A stretch of 64,000 nt of DNA from JBEKIK01 sp963838495 (GCA_963838495.1 CAWIRC010000001.1:62001-126000), one strand, 5' to 3'; counted from the first letter of the stretch, positions 1 to 8,833 are shown. Notes: generated from the letters alone by a model not told the origin. Program-made: numbers and translations.

Positions 1-1
1 C

Positions 2-2404
2 TTCACCCCGGAGAACTGGAACATTCCGCAAGCGATCATTGTTTCGGGCGTGGACAGCTCCAGTGCTAACGATGTTCCTTACCAAGTAACCGGCGCCGCC
101 GCTAGCAATGACCCCCATTACAATGGTATTTCCGTGCCCACGGTGAATCTCACCAATATCGCCCATGAAGCGCCCGGCGTCCAGATTGTCGAAAGCAACG
201 GCCTGACAAACGTGACCGAGGGCGGACGCACCGACACCTATACCGTTCGCTTGACCACGCAGCCTACGGCGGATGTGATTTTGACGATAGACCCGGGCAA
301 CCAGTTGACCGTTTCGGCGACGACGTTGACCTTCACTTCTTCCAACTGGGATGACCCGAAAACCATTACGGTAACGGCGGTCGATGACGAGGTGGCGGAA
401 GGGCCGCACACGGGCACTATCACGCATTCGGTCCAGAGCGGCGATCAAAATTATAATGAGATACCCGTGACCAGCGTTACCGCGTACATCACCGACAAGG
501 TCCCGGCGGGTGTTACTATTGCGCTTGCCGGTCCCGCAACTACCAGCGAGGATGGCGGCACGGCTCATTTCACGGTCGTGCTCAATAGCCAGCCTGCTTC
601 TAATGTAACCGTAATATTTAACAGCAGCGATACAACCGAAGGCAACGCCACGGCTTTGGGCGCCGTTGTAGCCGATTACGTCGGCGAGAAATCAGGCACC
701 CAGGGTCAAAATAATTGGGAGTACGGCTACTATCCTAATGGCGATACGACCAACTATCAGCCGATGACGTGGACGGATGGTTGGGTCTGGACGCCGCATG
801 GCGATTATAACAGCGCGGAAATCTGGACCTGGGGCCCAGGCGGCGCACCCGGCAACAGCGACTGGGCCGTGATCCGATATGTTGCGGAAGAAAGCGGCAC
901 GTTCCAAATCAGCGGCATCCTCAGGAGATACGATTGGTTTGGGCCGGGCTCCAATGGCGACGGAGTGACCGGACGCCTGTTGCTCAACGGCCAGCAAGTT
1001 TGGTCCGGCAATATCGGAACGGTCTACGATCCCAACGGCTTGCCCATCTCCGCGGTAGTGACAATGCACGCGGGCGACAAACTCGATCTGGCTCTTGATC
1101 CGAACACAAATAACGGATGGGATTCCACGGAAATCCCCTCCTTTTATGTCCAGAAGCTTGAAAATAAAGTGACCTTCACCGCGTCGAACTGGATGTTCCC
1201 GCAAACCGTTACCGTCAAAGGCGTGGACGACTCCGCTGCCGACGGCAATGTCCGCTACAAGATAACTCCCACGGTCGGCAGTTCAGACCCCCATTACAAT
1301 GGGATCTCGGCGTCGGATGTGAACCTCACTAACGTCGATAACGATCTTCCGCGGCTAATTATGCCCCCGACGCAAGGCGCCATCTCCTCCATTGTTTTTT
1401 CCAGTACGAATGGGAATGCAATCAAAGTGCAAAATGTCGATACCGGCAGCTTTCCTCTTCACGTGCAATTAACGGCCACCAATGGAAAATTGACATTAGG
1501 CAGCACGGCCGGAATAACATTCATGCTCGGCAACGGCACGTCGAATGCAACCATGGAATTCCTGGGGTCCGCCGCCGCCGTCAATGCCGCGTTAGAGGGC
1601 ATGAAATTCGATCTGACCTCCACGGCTGGTAATCTGCAAGTTGCCGTAAACAATCAGGGATCTATGAGCTCCAACGGGCCGTTAATGGCCGTTGGATATG
1701 TAGGAACCCAGTTTAGTACTTCACACAGCTCTCCTGCCCCCGGTAACGTGTCTCCAGGAGGAGATAACTCTCCATCGACGCCTACTACACCGACGTTGCC
1801 TTCGTCTAAATCGACGACTCCCCCTTTGACGCTCCAGTCTGCCTATGCCGATTTGAATTCTATAAGCTCTTTCGAGCAGAGCGGCAAACTTGCGCATGCC
1901 GAGTCGATAAATGCAAATAAAGTAGTTAGTGCTAATATGCCCCTCGATAATGTGCGGCTGACACAAATCGCTCCGGTTGATGTAAATGCCGATTATCTGT
2001 CCACTCACGATAGATTCCAAGCCATCGCCATCCAACCGATAGTCCCAAAACTAAACAACTCGGATTACTCGCTGCAGTCGGTCATCGACATGCAACTGTT
2101 GTTAAAGGAGATGAAGGCGGTCGTCGCTCAAAGCGAGACGCTGCCCTGGCTCAGCAAGATCAACGTGGGCACGGCCATCGGCATAAGCGCGGGCCTGGGG
2201 GCCGGATATATCGTGATGGCCTTCCGCTGGAGTGCTTTAATAACGAGCGGTTTGGCGACTACGTTTCCCTTGTGGCAATGGATCGATCCTTTGCCGATTC
2301 TGGAATCATCGAAAAATCAATCTGACAACCAGAAAGACTTCGGGGAAAACGAGCAGAACCTGGATTCCCAAGGGGATGAAAGTCTGGAGTCGATAGTTTC
2401 TTAA
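2..2404 (+). CDS. Calx-beta repeat surface protein, 5' end outside window
   Basis: The frame is open from base 2 (reading FTPENWNIPQ...), so the start lies upstream; a GTG at base 50 is internal. At least three Calx-beta-like repeats are visible, each carrying an FTxxNWxxPQTVTVxGVDD-type strand (bases 2-50, 330-385 and 1170-1230). The last repeat is split by about 170 residues rich in Trp, Tyr and Gly (roughly bases 650-1150) that resemble a carbohydrate-binding module. A cadherin-like domain follows (LTLGSTAGITFMLGNG), then a Ser/Thr/Pro linker and a C-terminal part with two hydrophobic stretches and the motif DPLPIL before an acidic tail. Similar C-termini close very large surface proteins in planctomycetes and some proteobacteria (from memory). 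Likely a secreted or surface-attached adhesin; ligand unknown. Confidence 0.8.
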   Translation, partial: FTPENWNIPQAIIVSGVDSSSANDVPYQVTGAAASNDPHYNGISVPTVNLTNIAHEAPGVQIVESNGLTNVTEGGRTDTYTVRLTTQPTADVILTIDPGNQLTVSATTLTFTSSNWDDPKTITVTAVDDEVAEGPHTGTITHSVQSGDQNYNEIPVTSVTAYITDKVPAGVTIALAGPATTSEDGGTAHFTVVLNSQPASNVTVIFNSSDTTEGNATALGAVVADYVGEKSGTQGQNNWEYGYYPNGDTTNYQPMTWTDGWVWTPHGDYNSAEIWTWGPGGAPGNSDWAVIRYVAEESGTFQISGILRRYDWFGPGSNGDGVTGRLLLNGQQVWSGNIGTVYDPNGLPISAVVTMHAGDKLDLALDPNTNNGWDSTEIPSFYVQKLENKVTFTASNWMFPQTVTVKGVDDSAADGNVRYKITPTVGSSDPHYNGISASDVNLTNVDNDLPRLIMPPTQGAISSIVFSSTNGNAIKVQNVDTGSFPLHVQLTATNGKLTLGSTAGITFMLGNGTSNATMEFLGSAAAVNAALEGMKFDLTSTAGNLQVAVNNQGSMSSNGPLMAVGYVGTQFSTSHSSPAPGNVSPGGDNSPSTPTTPTLPSSKSTTPPLTLQSAYADLNSISSFEQSGKLAHAESINANKVVSANMPLDNVRLTQIAPVDVNADYLSTHDRFQAIAIQPIVPKLNNSDYSLQSVIDMQLLLKEMKAVVAQSETLPWLSKINVGTAIGISAGLGAGYIVMAFRWSALITSGLATTFPLWQWIDPLPILESSKNQSDNQKDFGENEQNLDSQGDESLESIVS

Positions 2405-2653
2405 AAAAACCGAGCAATTGCGAACTATGCTCCAACGCTCATCAGGTTTTTCCGCCCCCTTCATGGTGCTATGCGGCCCCCGGCCGTAGTATATAACATG
2501 CATTGATGGATAAATGATTTAAGCGGCATTTAGGTTTTGGGCGGATAATTTCCTTTGGCAGAGCGATTTTTTTTGTTAAAACGCCGGGATTTTTCTACAT
2601 ATATGACTAAGAGCGATCTATTTTTTTGAGACCACCCACTTCGATACGCAACT

Positions 2654-3118
2654 ATGAAAACAAATCTAATTAACCGCCCGTTGGAACCGCCTCATAACAG
2701 TCTCATGAATAAAAAGCTCATTTGGGGGTTGCTTATATCGGCAGCGGGCGTGCTTTCCTTCATCTGCCTGATGAGTTGGAACAGTTATCAGGTAGAAATC
2801 CAAATCATGGATCTTTGGAAACTAATCGATCAGGGACCGAACCAGCTCAATCCCAAGGCCGCTATTGAAGTTCGCGATGAATCGGATGGCACTGAACTGA
2901 CATATCGATATTCCCAAATCGACAATCTCCGTATCGGTCCATCCGAAATCACGGGCACAGTTAAAAGAGAACTCATACGCCCGCCGTCTTTACGCACCGA
3001 ACCGGAAAACAAAATCGGCTTTTACACTCCGCGGTTTGGACTGGAAAACTACAGTAATGCCATATTCGACCTGTTGATAAGAAAAGGATTCTCAAACGTT
3101 CGCGCCAGAAGCGCCTAG
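2654..3118 (+). CDS. ftsH: FtsH-like protease, fragment 1 of 3 (N-terminal membrane and periplasmic part)
   Basis: First part of a membrane-bound AAA+ zinc metalloprotease that degrades misfolded membrane and short-lived proteins. It holds the first membrane helix (about residues 19-43, LIWGLLISAAGVLSFICL) and the small periplasmic domain. The frame stops at 3118, while the next frame already reads PEAPSIWYSMLPM, which continues this protein. A single extra base near 3095-3105 (for example in cgcgcc) accounts for the break. The start could also be the ATG at 2705 (MNKKLIWG); neither has a clear ribosome binding site. With the next two fragments the protein would be about 680 residues, normal for FtsH. 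Confidence 0.75.
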   Translation: MKTNLINRPLEPPHNSLMNKKLIWGLLISAAGVLSFICLMSWNSYQVEIQIMDLWKLIDQGPNQLNPKAAIEVRDESDGTELTYRYSQIDNLRIGPSEITGTVKRELIRPPSLRTEPENKIGFYTPRFGLENYSNAIFDLLIRKGFSNVRARSA

Positions 3119-3131
3119 CATCTGGTACAGC

Positions 3132-3824
3132 ATGCTGCCGATGGTAGTGCCAATGATCCCAATTTTGTTGATTGTCTATTATATGATGCGGCAAAAAGGA
3201 TCCGGCTTTACGACGGCCTTCAGCCGCAGCCGCGGCAGGCTTTATGTACAACGAAAAATCCGCGTCACTTTTAATGACGTCGCTGGAATAGAGGAAGCAG
3301 TGGGAGAACTGCGCGAAGTGGTCGATTTTCTCAAGTCCCCCAAAAAATATCTGGCCCTCGGCGGCCGAATTCCCAAGGGCGTGCTGTTGGTCGGTCCGAC
3401 GGGCACCGGCAAGACATTGCTGGCCAAGGCGATTGCCGGCGAGGCCGACGTGCCGTTCTTCAACCTTTCCGGTTCCGATTTCGTGGAAATGTTCGCAGGT
3501 GTAGGGGCCGCGCGCGTACGCGACATGTTCAAACAAGCACAAGCAAAGGCGCCCTGCATCGTGTTCATCGACGAATTGGACTGCCTGGGCAAGATACGCG
3601 GAAGCAGCCTGGAAAGCGCACATGACGAGCGTGAACAAACACTCAATGCTTTACTGGTGGAAATGGACGGATTCACTACCAACAACGGCGTTATCATAAT
3701 GGCCGCCACCAACCGCCCCAACATGCTCGACCCGGCCCTCCTTCGGCCCGGCCGATTCGACAGGCACGTGCTGGTCGATCGGCCCGACATGCTCGGGCGC
3801 AAAAAATCTTGCAGGTCCATTTAA
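3132..3824 (+). CDS. ftsH: FtsH-like protease, fragment 2 of 3 (second membrane helix and AAA+ domain)
   Basis: Carries the second transmembrane helix (MLPMVVPMIPILLIVYYMM), then the FtsH-type AAA+ ATPase. Visible are FNDVAGIEEAVGELREVV, the Walker A loop GPTGTGKT (Pro of the usual GPPGTGKT replaced by Thr), Walker B IVFIDELD and the second region of homology LLRPGRFDRHV. The frame ends with the out-of-register tail KKSCRSI. One further A in the A6 run at 3801-3806 would restore KKILQVHLKKV, the normal continuation found in the next frame. ATP hydrolysis by this domain feeds substrate to the protease chamber. Confidence 0.8.
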   Translation: MLPMVVPMIPILLIVYYMMRQKGSGFTTAFSRSRGRLYVQRKIRVTFNDVAGIEEAVGELREVVDFLKSPKKYLALGGRIPKGVLLVGPTGTGKTLLAKAIAGEADVPFFNLSGSDFVEMFAGVGAARVRDMFKQAQAKAPCIVFIDELDCLGKIRGSSLESAHDEREQTLNALLVEMDGFTTNNGVIIMAATNRPNMLDPALLRPGRFDRHVLVDRPDMLGRKKSCRSI

Positions 3825-4702
3825 AAAAGGTCAACATCGACAAATCTCTGGACGTCAAATGGCTTGCGAAAATAACCTCGGGTTTCGTCGGCGCCGACTT
3901 GGCAAACTTGGTAAACGAAGCCGCGCTCTTGGCCGCCAGGGCAAATAAATCCTGCATTACCATGCAAGAATTCAACGAAGGCGTGGAACGCTTCACTTCC
4001 GGCCTGGAAAAACGCCAACGCGTCATGTGCGCCGAAGAGAAAAAACGCTTTGCCTATCACGAAAGCGCCCATGCCTTGGCCACATACTACCTGCCCGACG
4101 CCGGACAGGTTCGCAAAGTATCGATTATTCCCCGTGGATTGGCCGTTCAGGACTTCACGCGTCCCGATGGCGATCACCATCTGCTCACGCAGAACCAATT
4201 GCTTTGCCGCATTCGAGTGCTGTTGGCCGGGGCCGTTGCCGAGGAAATGATCTTCGGTTGCGGGTCCACCAGTGCAAAAAATGACCTGGAACGCGCAACC
4301 GAAATCGCCCGCAGCATGGTAATGGACTACGGGCTAAGCCGGTTAGGCATGATCGCCTATCGGGAAAATCGACCCTTTTTCTTATTGGGTAACGAGGATT
4401 ATGCCTGTAACCGCAGTTTCAGCGAACAAACTGCGCGAGAAATCGACGAGGAAATCCGCAGCATCGTCAATCAATCGCTGGAAACGGCTCGCCAAATCTT
4501 GGAAAGCCACCGCGGGACCTTAGTGGCGCTGGCTGAACGCCTGATCGAAAAAGAAGTGATCGGCGCCGCGGAATTGAAAGAAGTAGCCGAAATTCACACG
4601 CCCTGCCCCAAAGACGTGCTAGACGCCAAAGATTCTCCTATTCTTCCCTTGGAACCTATCTTACCTTATCCTCCCGGCGTTCCCCTGCCGTGCAATAGTT
4701 GA
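3809..4702 (+). CDS. ftsH: FtsH-like protease, fragment 3 of 3 (AAA lid and M41 peptidase)
   Basis: Contains the AAA lid (GFVGADLANLVNEAALLAAR) and the M41 zinc metalloprotease domain. The zinc-binding HESAH of the HExxH motif is present (within FAYHESAHALA), as is the distal Asp ligand region (SAKNDLERATEIARSMV). All catalytic elements are intact, which argues that the upstream frame breaks are sequence errors rather than gene decay. The C-terminus ends in a Pro-rich tail. No partner gene is adjacent. Confidence 0.8.
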   Translation: MQVHLKKVNIDKSLDVKWLAKITSGFVGADLANLVNEAALLAARANKSCITMQEFNEGVERFTSGLEKRQRVMCAEEKKRFAYHESAHALATYYLPDAGQVRKVSIIPRGLAVQDFTRPDGDHHLLTQNQLLCRIRVLLAGAVAEEMIFGCGSTSAKNDLERATEIARSMVMDYGLSRLGMIAYRENRPFFLLGNEDYACNRSFSEQTAREIDEEIRSIVNQSLETARQILESHRGTLVALAERLIEKEVIGAAELKEVAEIHTPCPKDVLDAKDSPILPLEPILPYPPGVPLPCNS

Positions 4703-5417
4703 TTCGATTTGGCCAGGCCGATATGTGAACCGGGCCGGAGTCCGGGAACTCTAGATATCCTCGCGCCGCGATATGCGTACGGCAAGAATGATCTTTCCAT
4801 GGCTGGCGAACCAGCCCAAATGTAAAGGTTGGCTTGCAGGCCGGATTATTTTGAAGAACATCGGCGGCGTGTATTCCCGCTCCTGCCTGGCACGGTGAAA
4901 TCAGACTCTGCCTATCAATTGAGCCCCGCATTGACGACGTAACTCTCGTTTTATCCCGGTTGCTTGGAACCAGGGAAAATCCGGAAATCTCCAGGCACAA
5001 GTGCCCGGGCTATAGAGCATCAGATTATCGATGTTGCGTTGGGGCGGGATTTGTACTCCCGTCCCCGGAGGCAAATCAAGGGACGGCATTACAAACGCCG
5101 CCCCAACTCCTGTAACTTTGTCAATCTGAAACTCGATAGACCAGGTGTTACTTGTTTATGCAGGGATCAATAAAACCAGTGCCGGAAAGAGGTCAAAAAT
5201 ATATGAAATGATTGGATTAATCCATATAATCCTTCTATTTTATCTTGAATTGTCGGCTTTTAAGAAATATCAGTCGTGTGAGTTGCAATGGATCGTAGTT
5301 AGATAGTCGATGTCTTTTAAAAGGGGGCCGTACTAATTGAGGAGGGTGATAGAAAAAGCCCGTAGTTCTGCGGAGCTTAAGTTGATTTGCAGAGCAGCGA
5401 ATTAGAAGAGGACCCTC
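4703..5417. other. intergenic region after ftsH
   Basis: About 700 bases with no convincing gene. It contains the structured inverted repeat at 5038-5107 and a short palindrome (ggattaatcc) near 5213. The short open frames here lack ribosome binding sites and recognisable domains. Confidence 0.6.
5038..5107. repeat. 70-nt multi-hairpin inverted repeat, tRNA-like
   Basis: A perfect 10-bp outer stem (5038-5047 with 5098-5107, GTTGGGGCGG/CCGCCCCAAC) encloses complementary segments: 5061-5065 with 5080-5084 (GTCCC/GGGAC) and 5084-5087 with 5097-5100 (CGGC/GCCG). On the minus strand CGGCG-TTTGTAA-TGCCG looks like an anticodon arm with a TGT (Thr) loop, and TACAAATC resembles a T-loop. No D-arm or normal variable loop fits, so it is not a callable tRNA. 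It may be a tRNA remnant, a structured RNA or a mobile palindrome. Confidence 0.5.
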
Positions 5418-5873
5418 ATGGGTGTGCAATCCCAATTAATACATGTAATTCGCGAGATTATCTGGTGTTTTAGCCTGCTTCTTCTCGCGGCCGACTTTTC
5501 TGGTTTGGCCTATCGGCGGACATCCGCCGGACCTGCCCAAGTGAGCGAAAACATCCCATCTCAAGCCGCAACGGCCATTCAGGGAAGTGTTGACGCGGGT
5601 AGATCGGACAAGTTGCTCGACTTGGCTGATAATGACGCGGGACAACTCTCAAAGGTAAATGCATCCGGACGTGCGGGATCGCATTTTCTCGATCGGCCGG
5701 CAAGCACCGTTGATCGTCAAGCGAACACGGTGTGCAAGACGCCGGCGGCCGTAATAAACCGTAATCCAACGCGGGGCTATTATTCTGAGTTTGATTTCAA
5801 CGATTTATTGAGTCCTGCACAGCCAATGTTCATTGGCAATGTAGGACGCAATGGTAGGACCTCAAGTATATAG
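5418..5873 (+). CDS. small exported protein of unknown function
   Basis: 151 residues with an N-terminal hydrophobic stretch (about residues 14-30, IIWCFSLLLLAADFSGLAY) suggesting a signal peptide or anchor. The remainder is polar and probably disordered, ending in YYSEFDFNDLLSPAQPMF. A ribosome binding site (gagga) lies 6 bases before the ATG. I recognise no family. It precedes the YfiR-like gene by 73 bases in the same direction, so it may belong to the same transcription unit and signalling pathway. Confidence 0.55.
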   Translation: MGVQSQLIHVIREIIWCFSLLLLAADFSGLAYRRTSAGPAQVSENIPSQAATAIQGSVDAGRSDKLLDLADNDAGQLSKVNASGRAGSHFLDRPASTVDRQANTVCKTPAAVINRNPTRGYYSEFDFNDLLSPAQPMFIGNVGRNGRTSSI

Positions 5874-5946
5874 CCAAATAGCTCGGCGCTATTTAAATTC
5901 TGACACGAGGAAATATTACGGCATCGGACTGTTAGGTTAAAAAACC

Positions 5947-6654
5947 GTGATTTACCTTACGAAATATGTTCGTGTCGGCCTTAGAGCGTCGTTTTGTACG
6001 CTCTTGTTTTTCTTCGGCGCCAAGCAGCTCTGGGCGGCATTGCCGCGTTCCATTTTGCGCATTGGATTAGGGTGCTTTGCGACTGGGGTGATTATTTTCG
6101 CCTGCCAGGGCAAATCTGCCTGGGGGCAATCGCACGAAACGCCCGAAGCGATTGATCCGCAGCACGAGTACAACGTCAAAGCAGCGTTCCTTTATAGTTT
6201 TGGGCGGTATATTGAATGGCCCAAAGATGCATTTGACCATCACTCGGGAGCGTTTGTCTTGGGCGTTTGCGGCGAAGATCCCTTTGGGGAGATCTTGGAT
6301 CGCATTGTTCAGTCCAAGACCATTCAAGAGCGCCGCATTGTTATTCTAAGGATGGCGACGATCGAGGAATTACAGCCCTGCCACATACTATTTGTCTCCC
6401 GTACGATTCCTCGCGCCCAGCAAATCGCGATCTTTAACAAGATGCGAAACAAGCCGACGTTGCTGGTGGGCGAAACGCCGGGATCTGCCGAGCGGGGATG
6501 CGGGATAAACTTCTTCCTGGAGGGCAACACCGTACGATTCGAAATAAACGTGGAAGCCATCAGACAAAAAATGCTGATCCTCGACGCAAAATTGCTCAGC
6601 CTGGGGAAAAAAGTGCCGGAAATAGGAGCCGAACAAGGGAAGAATGCCAATTGA
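5947..6654 (+). CDS. YfiR family (DUF4154) periplasmic protein
   Basis: 235 residues from a GTG start. Two hydrophobic stretches occupy residues 10-60; the second, ending near SAWGQ, looks like a signal peptide. The mature part matches the YfiR/DUF4154 family: EYNVKAAFLYSFGRYIEWP, then FVLGVCGEDPFG, CHILFVSRTI, and GCGINFFLEGNTVRFEIN before a C-terminal helix. In Pseudomonas, YfiR is a periplasmic repressor of the diguanylate cyclase YfiN. In planctomycetes and many proteobacteria such genes often sit beside membrane histidine kinases instead, as here, where a kinase follows 119 bases downstream. I infer that it modulates that kinase through its periplasmic domain. Confidence 0.85.
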   Translation: MIYLTKYVRVGLRASFCTLLFFFGAKQLWAALPRSILRIGLGCFATGVIIFACQGKSAWGQSHETPEAIDPQHEYNVKAAFLYSFGRYIEWPKDAFDHHSGAFVLGVCGEDPFGEILDRIVQSKTIQERRIVILRMATIEELQPCHILFVSRTIPRAQQIAIFNKMRNKPTLLVGETPGSAERGCGINFFLEGNTVRFEINVEAIRQKMLILDAKLLSLGKKVPEIGAEQGKNAN

Positions 6655-6773
6655 ACGTGAGCGATTTTTACAACTTACACCTCGATCTCATAAATGTGTT
6701 GCATTTTAGAGGGGAATTAATAAAGGTTTTATGCATCGGTAAAATAATCACGTAATCAAAGCCGGATGGACGT

Positions 6774-7028
6774 ATGCTGAGGTTTCGCGACTTGTCAATT
6801 CGAACAAAACTGGTATTGCTGGCAATGGCGTCCGCCAGTGTAGCGCTGACATTGTCGTGTATCGGTTTGGCGGTGAATGACATACAAATGATGCGCAACT
6901 CCACGGTGCAAAGCCTCGGCACCCAAGCCCGCATGTTGGCCTTCAACAGCACGGCGGTGCTGAGTTTTCACGACTGCGCCTGCGGCGGAACAATTGCTGA
7001 AATCGATGAAGTCGCAACCCCTGATTGA
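6774..7028 (+). CDS. hybrid histidine kinase, fragment 1 of 3 (first membrane helix)
   Basis: N-terminus of a membrane hybrid sensor kinase: a short basic start (RFRDLSIRTKL), a transmembrane helix and the start of a periplasmic sensor region (QSLGTQARMLAFNSTAVLSFHD) resembling the CHASE8 type. The frame fails at about 6972: dropping one base (the t of gactgcgcc) joins SFHD to APAAEQLLKSMKSQPL in the next fragment. It follows the YfiR-like gene in the same direction. Confidence 0.7.
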   Translation: MLRFRDLSIRTKLVLLAMASASVALTLSCIGLAVNDIQMMRNSTVQSLGTQARMLAFNSTAVLSFHDCACGGTIAEIDEVATPD

Positions 7029-7650
7029 GTTTGCTTGTTTGTATGATAATGCGGGAAAAGTCCTGGCCACGTTTTCAAAGGATGATATTTCCGACAGCAT
7101 CCCGCCCTTGGCCGGTGAAAATGGCTACCAATTCACCAATCGTGGAACCCTGGAAATGTACTGGAAAGTACTGGATAGCAATGAGTTCGTGGGGACGTTG
7201 TATCTGAGTGAAAACGTGATGTTTTTGCGCAAACAATTATACGATTACGTAAAAATAGCCGCTATTATGATGTTTTGCTCTTTGTTGGCGTCCGGATTGC
7301 TGGCCACGAACTTGCAGCGGGCCGTGTCAAAACCGATCCTGGCCTTGACGCGAACGGCGGTGGAAATCACCACCGCCGGCGATTATTCGATCCGCGTCGA
7401 GCAGCAGTCGCGCGATGAGTTGGGCACCTTGTACGACGCCTTTAATAAAATGTTGGAGCGGGTGGAATCCTCCGAAAACCAGTTGCTGACCTCCCAGAAC
7501 GTATTGGAAGAAAAAGTCCTGGAACGCACCGCGCAACTGCGCAACGAAATTATCGAAAAGGAACGCGCCCAGGCCGAGCTTCAGCGCCAAAAACACGGCC
7601 GAATCGGCTACCCGCTCGAAAAGCGAGTTTCTTGCCAACATGAGCCATGA
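6994..7650 (+). CDS. hybrid histidine kinase, fragment 2 of 3 (sensor, second helix, HAMP, coil)
   Basis: Continues the periplasmic sensor (LIEFACLYDNAGKVLATF), then a second transmembrane helix (IAAIMMFCSLLASGLLATN) and a HAMP linker (LQRAVSKPILALTRTAVEI). A coiled coil (NQLLTSQNVLEEKVLERTAQL) leads to the kinase core. The CHASE8-like sensor fits the family often found with YfiR proteins. The frame breaks near 7590; removing one A from caaaaacacgg restores NTAESATRSKSEFLANMSHE. Confidence 0.75.
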   Translation: MLKSMKSQPLIEFACLYDNAGKVLATFSKDDISDSIPPLAGENGYQFTNRGTLEMYWKVLDSNEFVGTLYLSENVMFLRKQLYDYVKIAAIMMFCSLLASGLLATNLQRAVSKPILALTRTAVEITTAGDYSIRVEQQSRDELGTLYDAFNKMLERVESSENQLLTSQNVLEEKVLERTAQLRNEIIEKERAQAELQRQKHGRIGYPLEKRVSCQHEP

Positions 7651-8797
7651 AATCCGCACCCCCATCACGGCCATTATGGGCTTCGTGGAAGTCCTGCTCG
7701 AAGAACAGCAAGGGGATTGGGGCAAGGAAGAACTGGCCACCATCCAACGAAACGGCGAACATCTCCTGGCAATCATCAACGACATCCTCGATATCTCCAA
7801 GATCGAAGCCCGACGCATGTCCGTGGAACGCATCCCCTGCTCGCCTCTGCAGGTCGTCGCCGACGTGAATTCGCTGATGAACGTGCGGGTCTCGGCAAAA
7901 GGCCTGGTGTTGCGCGTCGAATTCCATACTTCAATCCCCGAGACGATCCAAACCGACCCCACCAGGGTCCGGCAAATCCTGCTCAACCTCATCGGTAATG
8001 CCATCAAGTTCACCGAGGCGGGCGAAATAAAGTTGGTCGTATCGTTCTTGCCGGGCGATCGGCCCTTTATGCAATTCGATGTGATCGACATGGGCATTGG
8101 CATGACGGAACAGGAAATGCAAAATCTGTTCCGGCAATTCTCCCAGGCCGAAACCTCCACGACCCGACGGTTCGGCGGCACCGGCTTGGGACTTGTCATC
8201 AGCAAACGACTGGCCGAAATGCTGGGAGGCGACGTAGTATTGTTGCAATCGCAGCCGGGGATAGGAAGCCAATTCCGCGTGACCATTGCCACTGGTTCGG
8301 TTGAAGGCGTCAGAATGGTGGAGATGCCCAATTTGCTTACCCTGCAAGAAACCGCGCGGCATGGAACCGCCGGGCGGAAATTTACGTCTTCTGTTTCGTT
8401 GTCCGGCAGAATCTTGCTGGCCGAAGACGGCCCCGACAATCAGCGCCTGATTTCCCATATTCTCACCAGAGCCGGCGCCGAAGTGGAAATTGTCGATAAC
8501 GGCAAAAAGGCCCTTGAGGCCGCAAATGCGGCCGCTAAAGCCGGCCATCCATTCGATCTGATCCTCATGGATATGCAAATGCCGGTTATGGACGGCTATG
8601 AAGCCACCATGGCCCTGCGCGAAGAGGGTTACACCGGTTCGATTGTGGCCCTGACCGCGCATGCCATGGCCAGCGATCGCCAAAAATGCCTCAATGCCGG
8701 CTGCAACGACTACGCCAGCAAACCCATTCAACGCACGGAATTCTTCGCTACTTTGGCCAAATACGTGGGCGCGGCCAAGCAGGCAAACCGCATATAA
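7640..8797 (+). CDS. hybrid histidine kinase, fragment 3 of 3 (HisKA, HATPase, receiver)
   Basis: Cytoplasmic catalytic part. The H-box begins at the fragment start (MSHEIRTPITAIMGF, phospho-acceptor His). The ATP-binding domain shows an N-box (ILLNLIGNAIKFTEAG) and a G-box (RRFGGTGLGLVISKRL). A receiver domain at the C-terminus contains LILMDMQMPVMDG, with the phospho-acceptor Asp in MDM, and a conserved Lys in ASKPI. The protein is therefore a hybrid kinase that could phosphorylate its own receiver; no separate Hpt or output gene is adjacent. Full gene span 6774-8797, about 670 residues. Confidence 0.85.
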   Translation: MSHEIRTPITAIMGFVEVLLEEQQGDWGKEELATIQRNGEHLLAIINDILDISKIEARRMSVERIPCSPLQVVADVNSLMNVRVSAKGLVLRVEFHTSIPETIQTDPTRVRQILLNLIGNAIKFTEAGEIKLVVSFLPGDRPFMQFDVIDMGIGMTEQEMQNLFRQFSQAETSTTRRFGGTGLGLVISKRLAEMLGGDVVLLQSQPGIGSQFRVTIATGSVEGVRMVEMPNLLTLQETARHGTAGRKFTSSVSLSGRILLAEDGPDNQRLISHILTRAGAEVEIVDNGKKALEAANAAAKAGHPFDLILMDMQMPVMDGYEATMALREEGYTGSIVALTAHAMASDRQKCLNAGCNDYASKPIQRTEFFATLAKYVGAAKQANRI

Positions 8798-8833
8798 GCG
8801 GTATTTTTCGGCGGATATTTTATTGAGTCTTAT

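Noticed and set aside
3795..3830. Programmed -1 frameshift at the A6 run in ftsH
   Set aside because: A6 could be slippery, but similar one-base losses occur in about ten unrelated genes here without slippery sites, so sequencing error explains it more simply.
5038..5107. Integron attC site (GTT...AAC ends with internal stems)
   Set aside because: The GTT and AAC ends are in the wrong order for attC (RYYYAAC first), the core does not fit GTTRRRY, and no integrase or cassette array is near.
5031..5110. tRNA-Thr on the minus strand
   Set aside because: An anticodon-arm-like hairpin with TGT exists, but there is no D-arm, the T-arm stem does not pair properly and the acceptor cannot be placed.
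7327..8439. 370-residue open frame antisense to the hybrid kinase
   Set aside because: Lies wholly across the kinase catalytic domains and has Ser/Arg-rich antisense composition.
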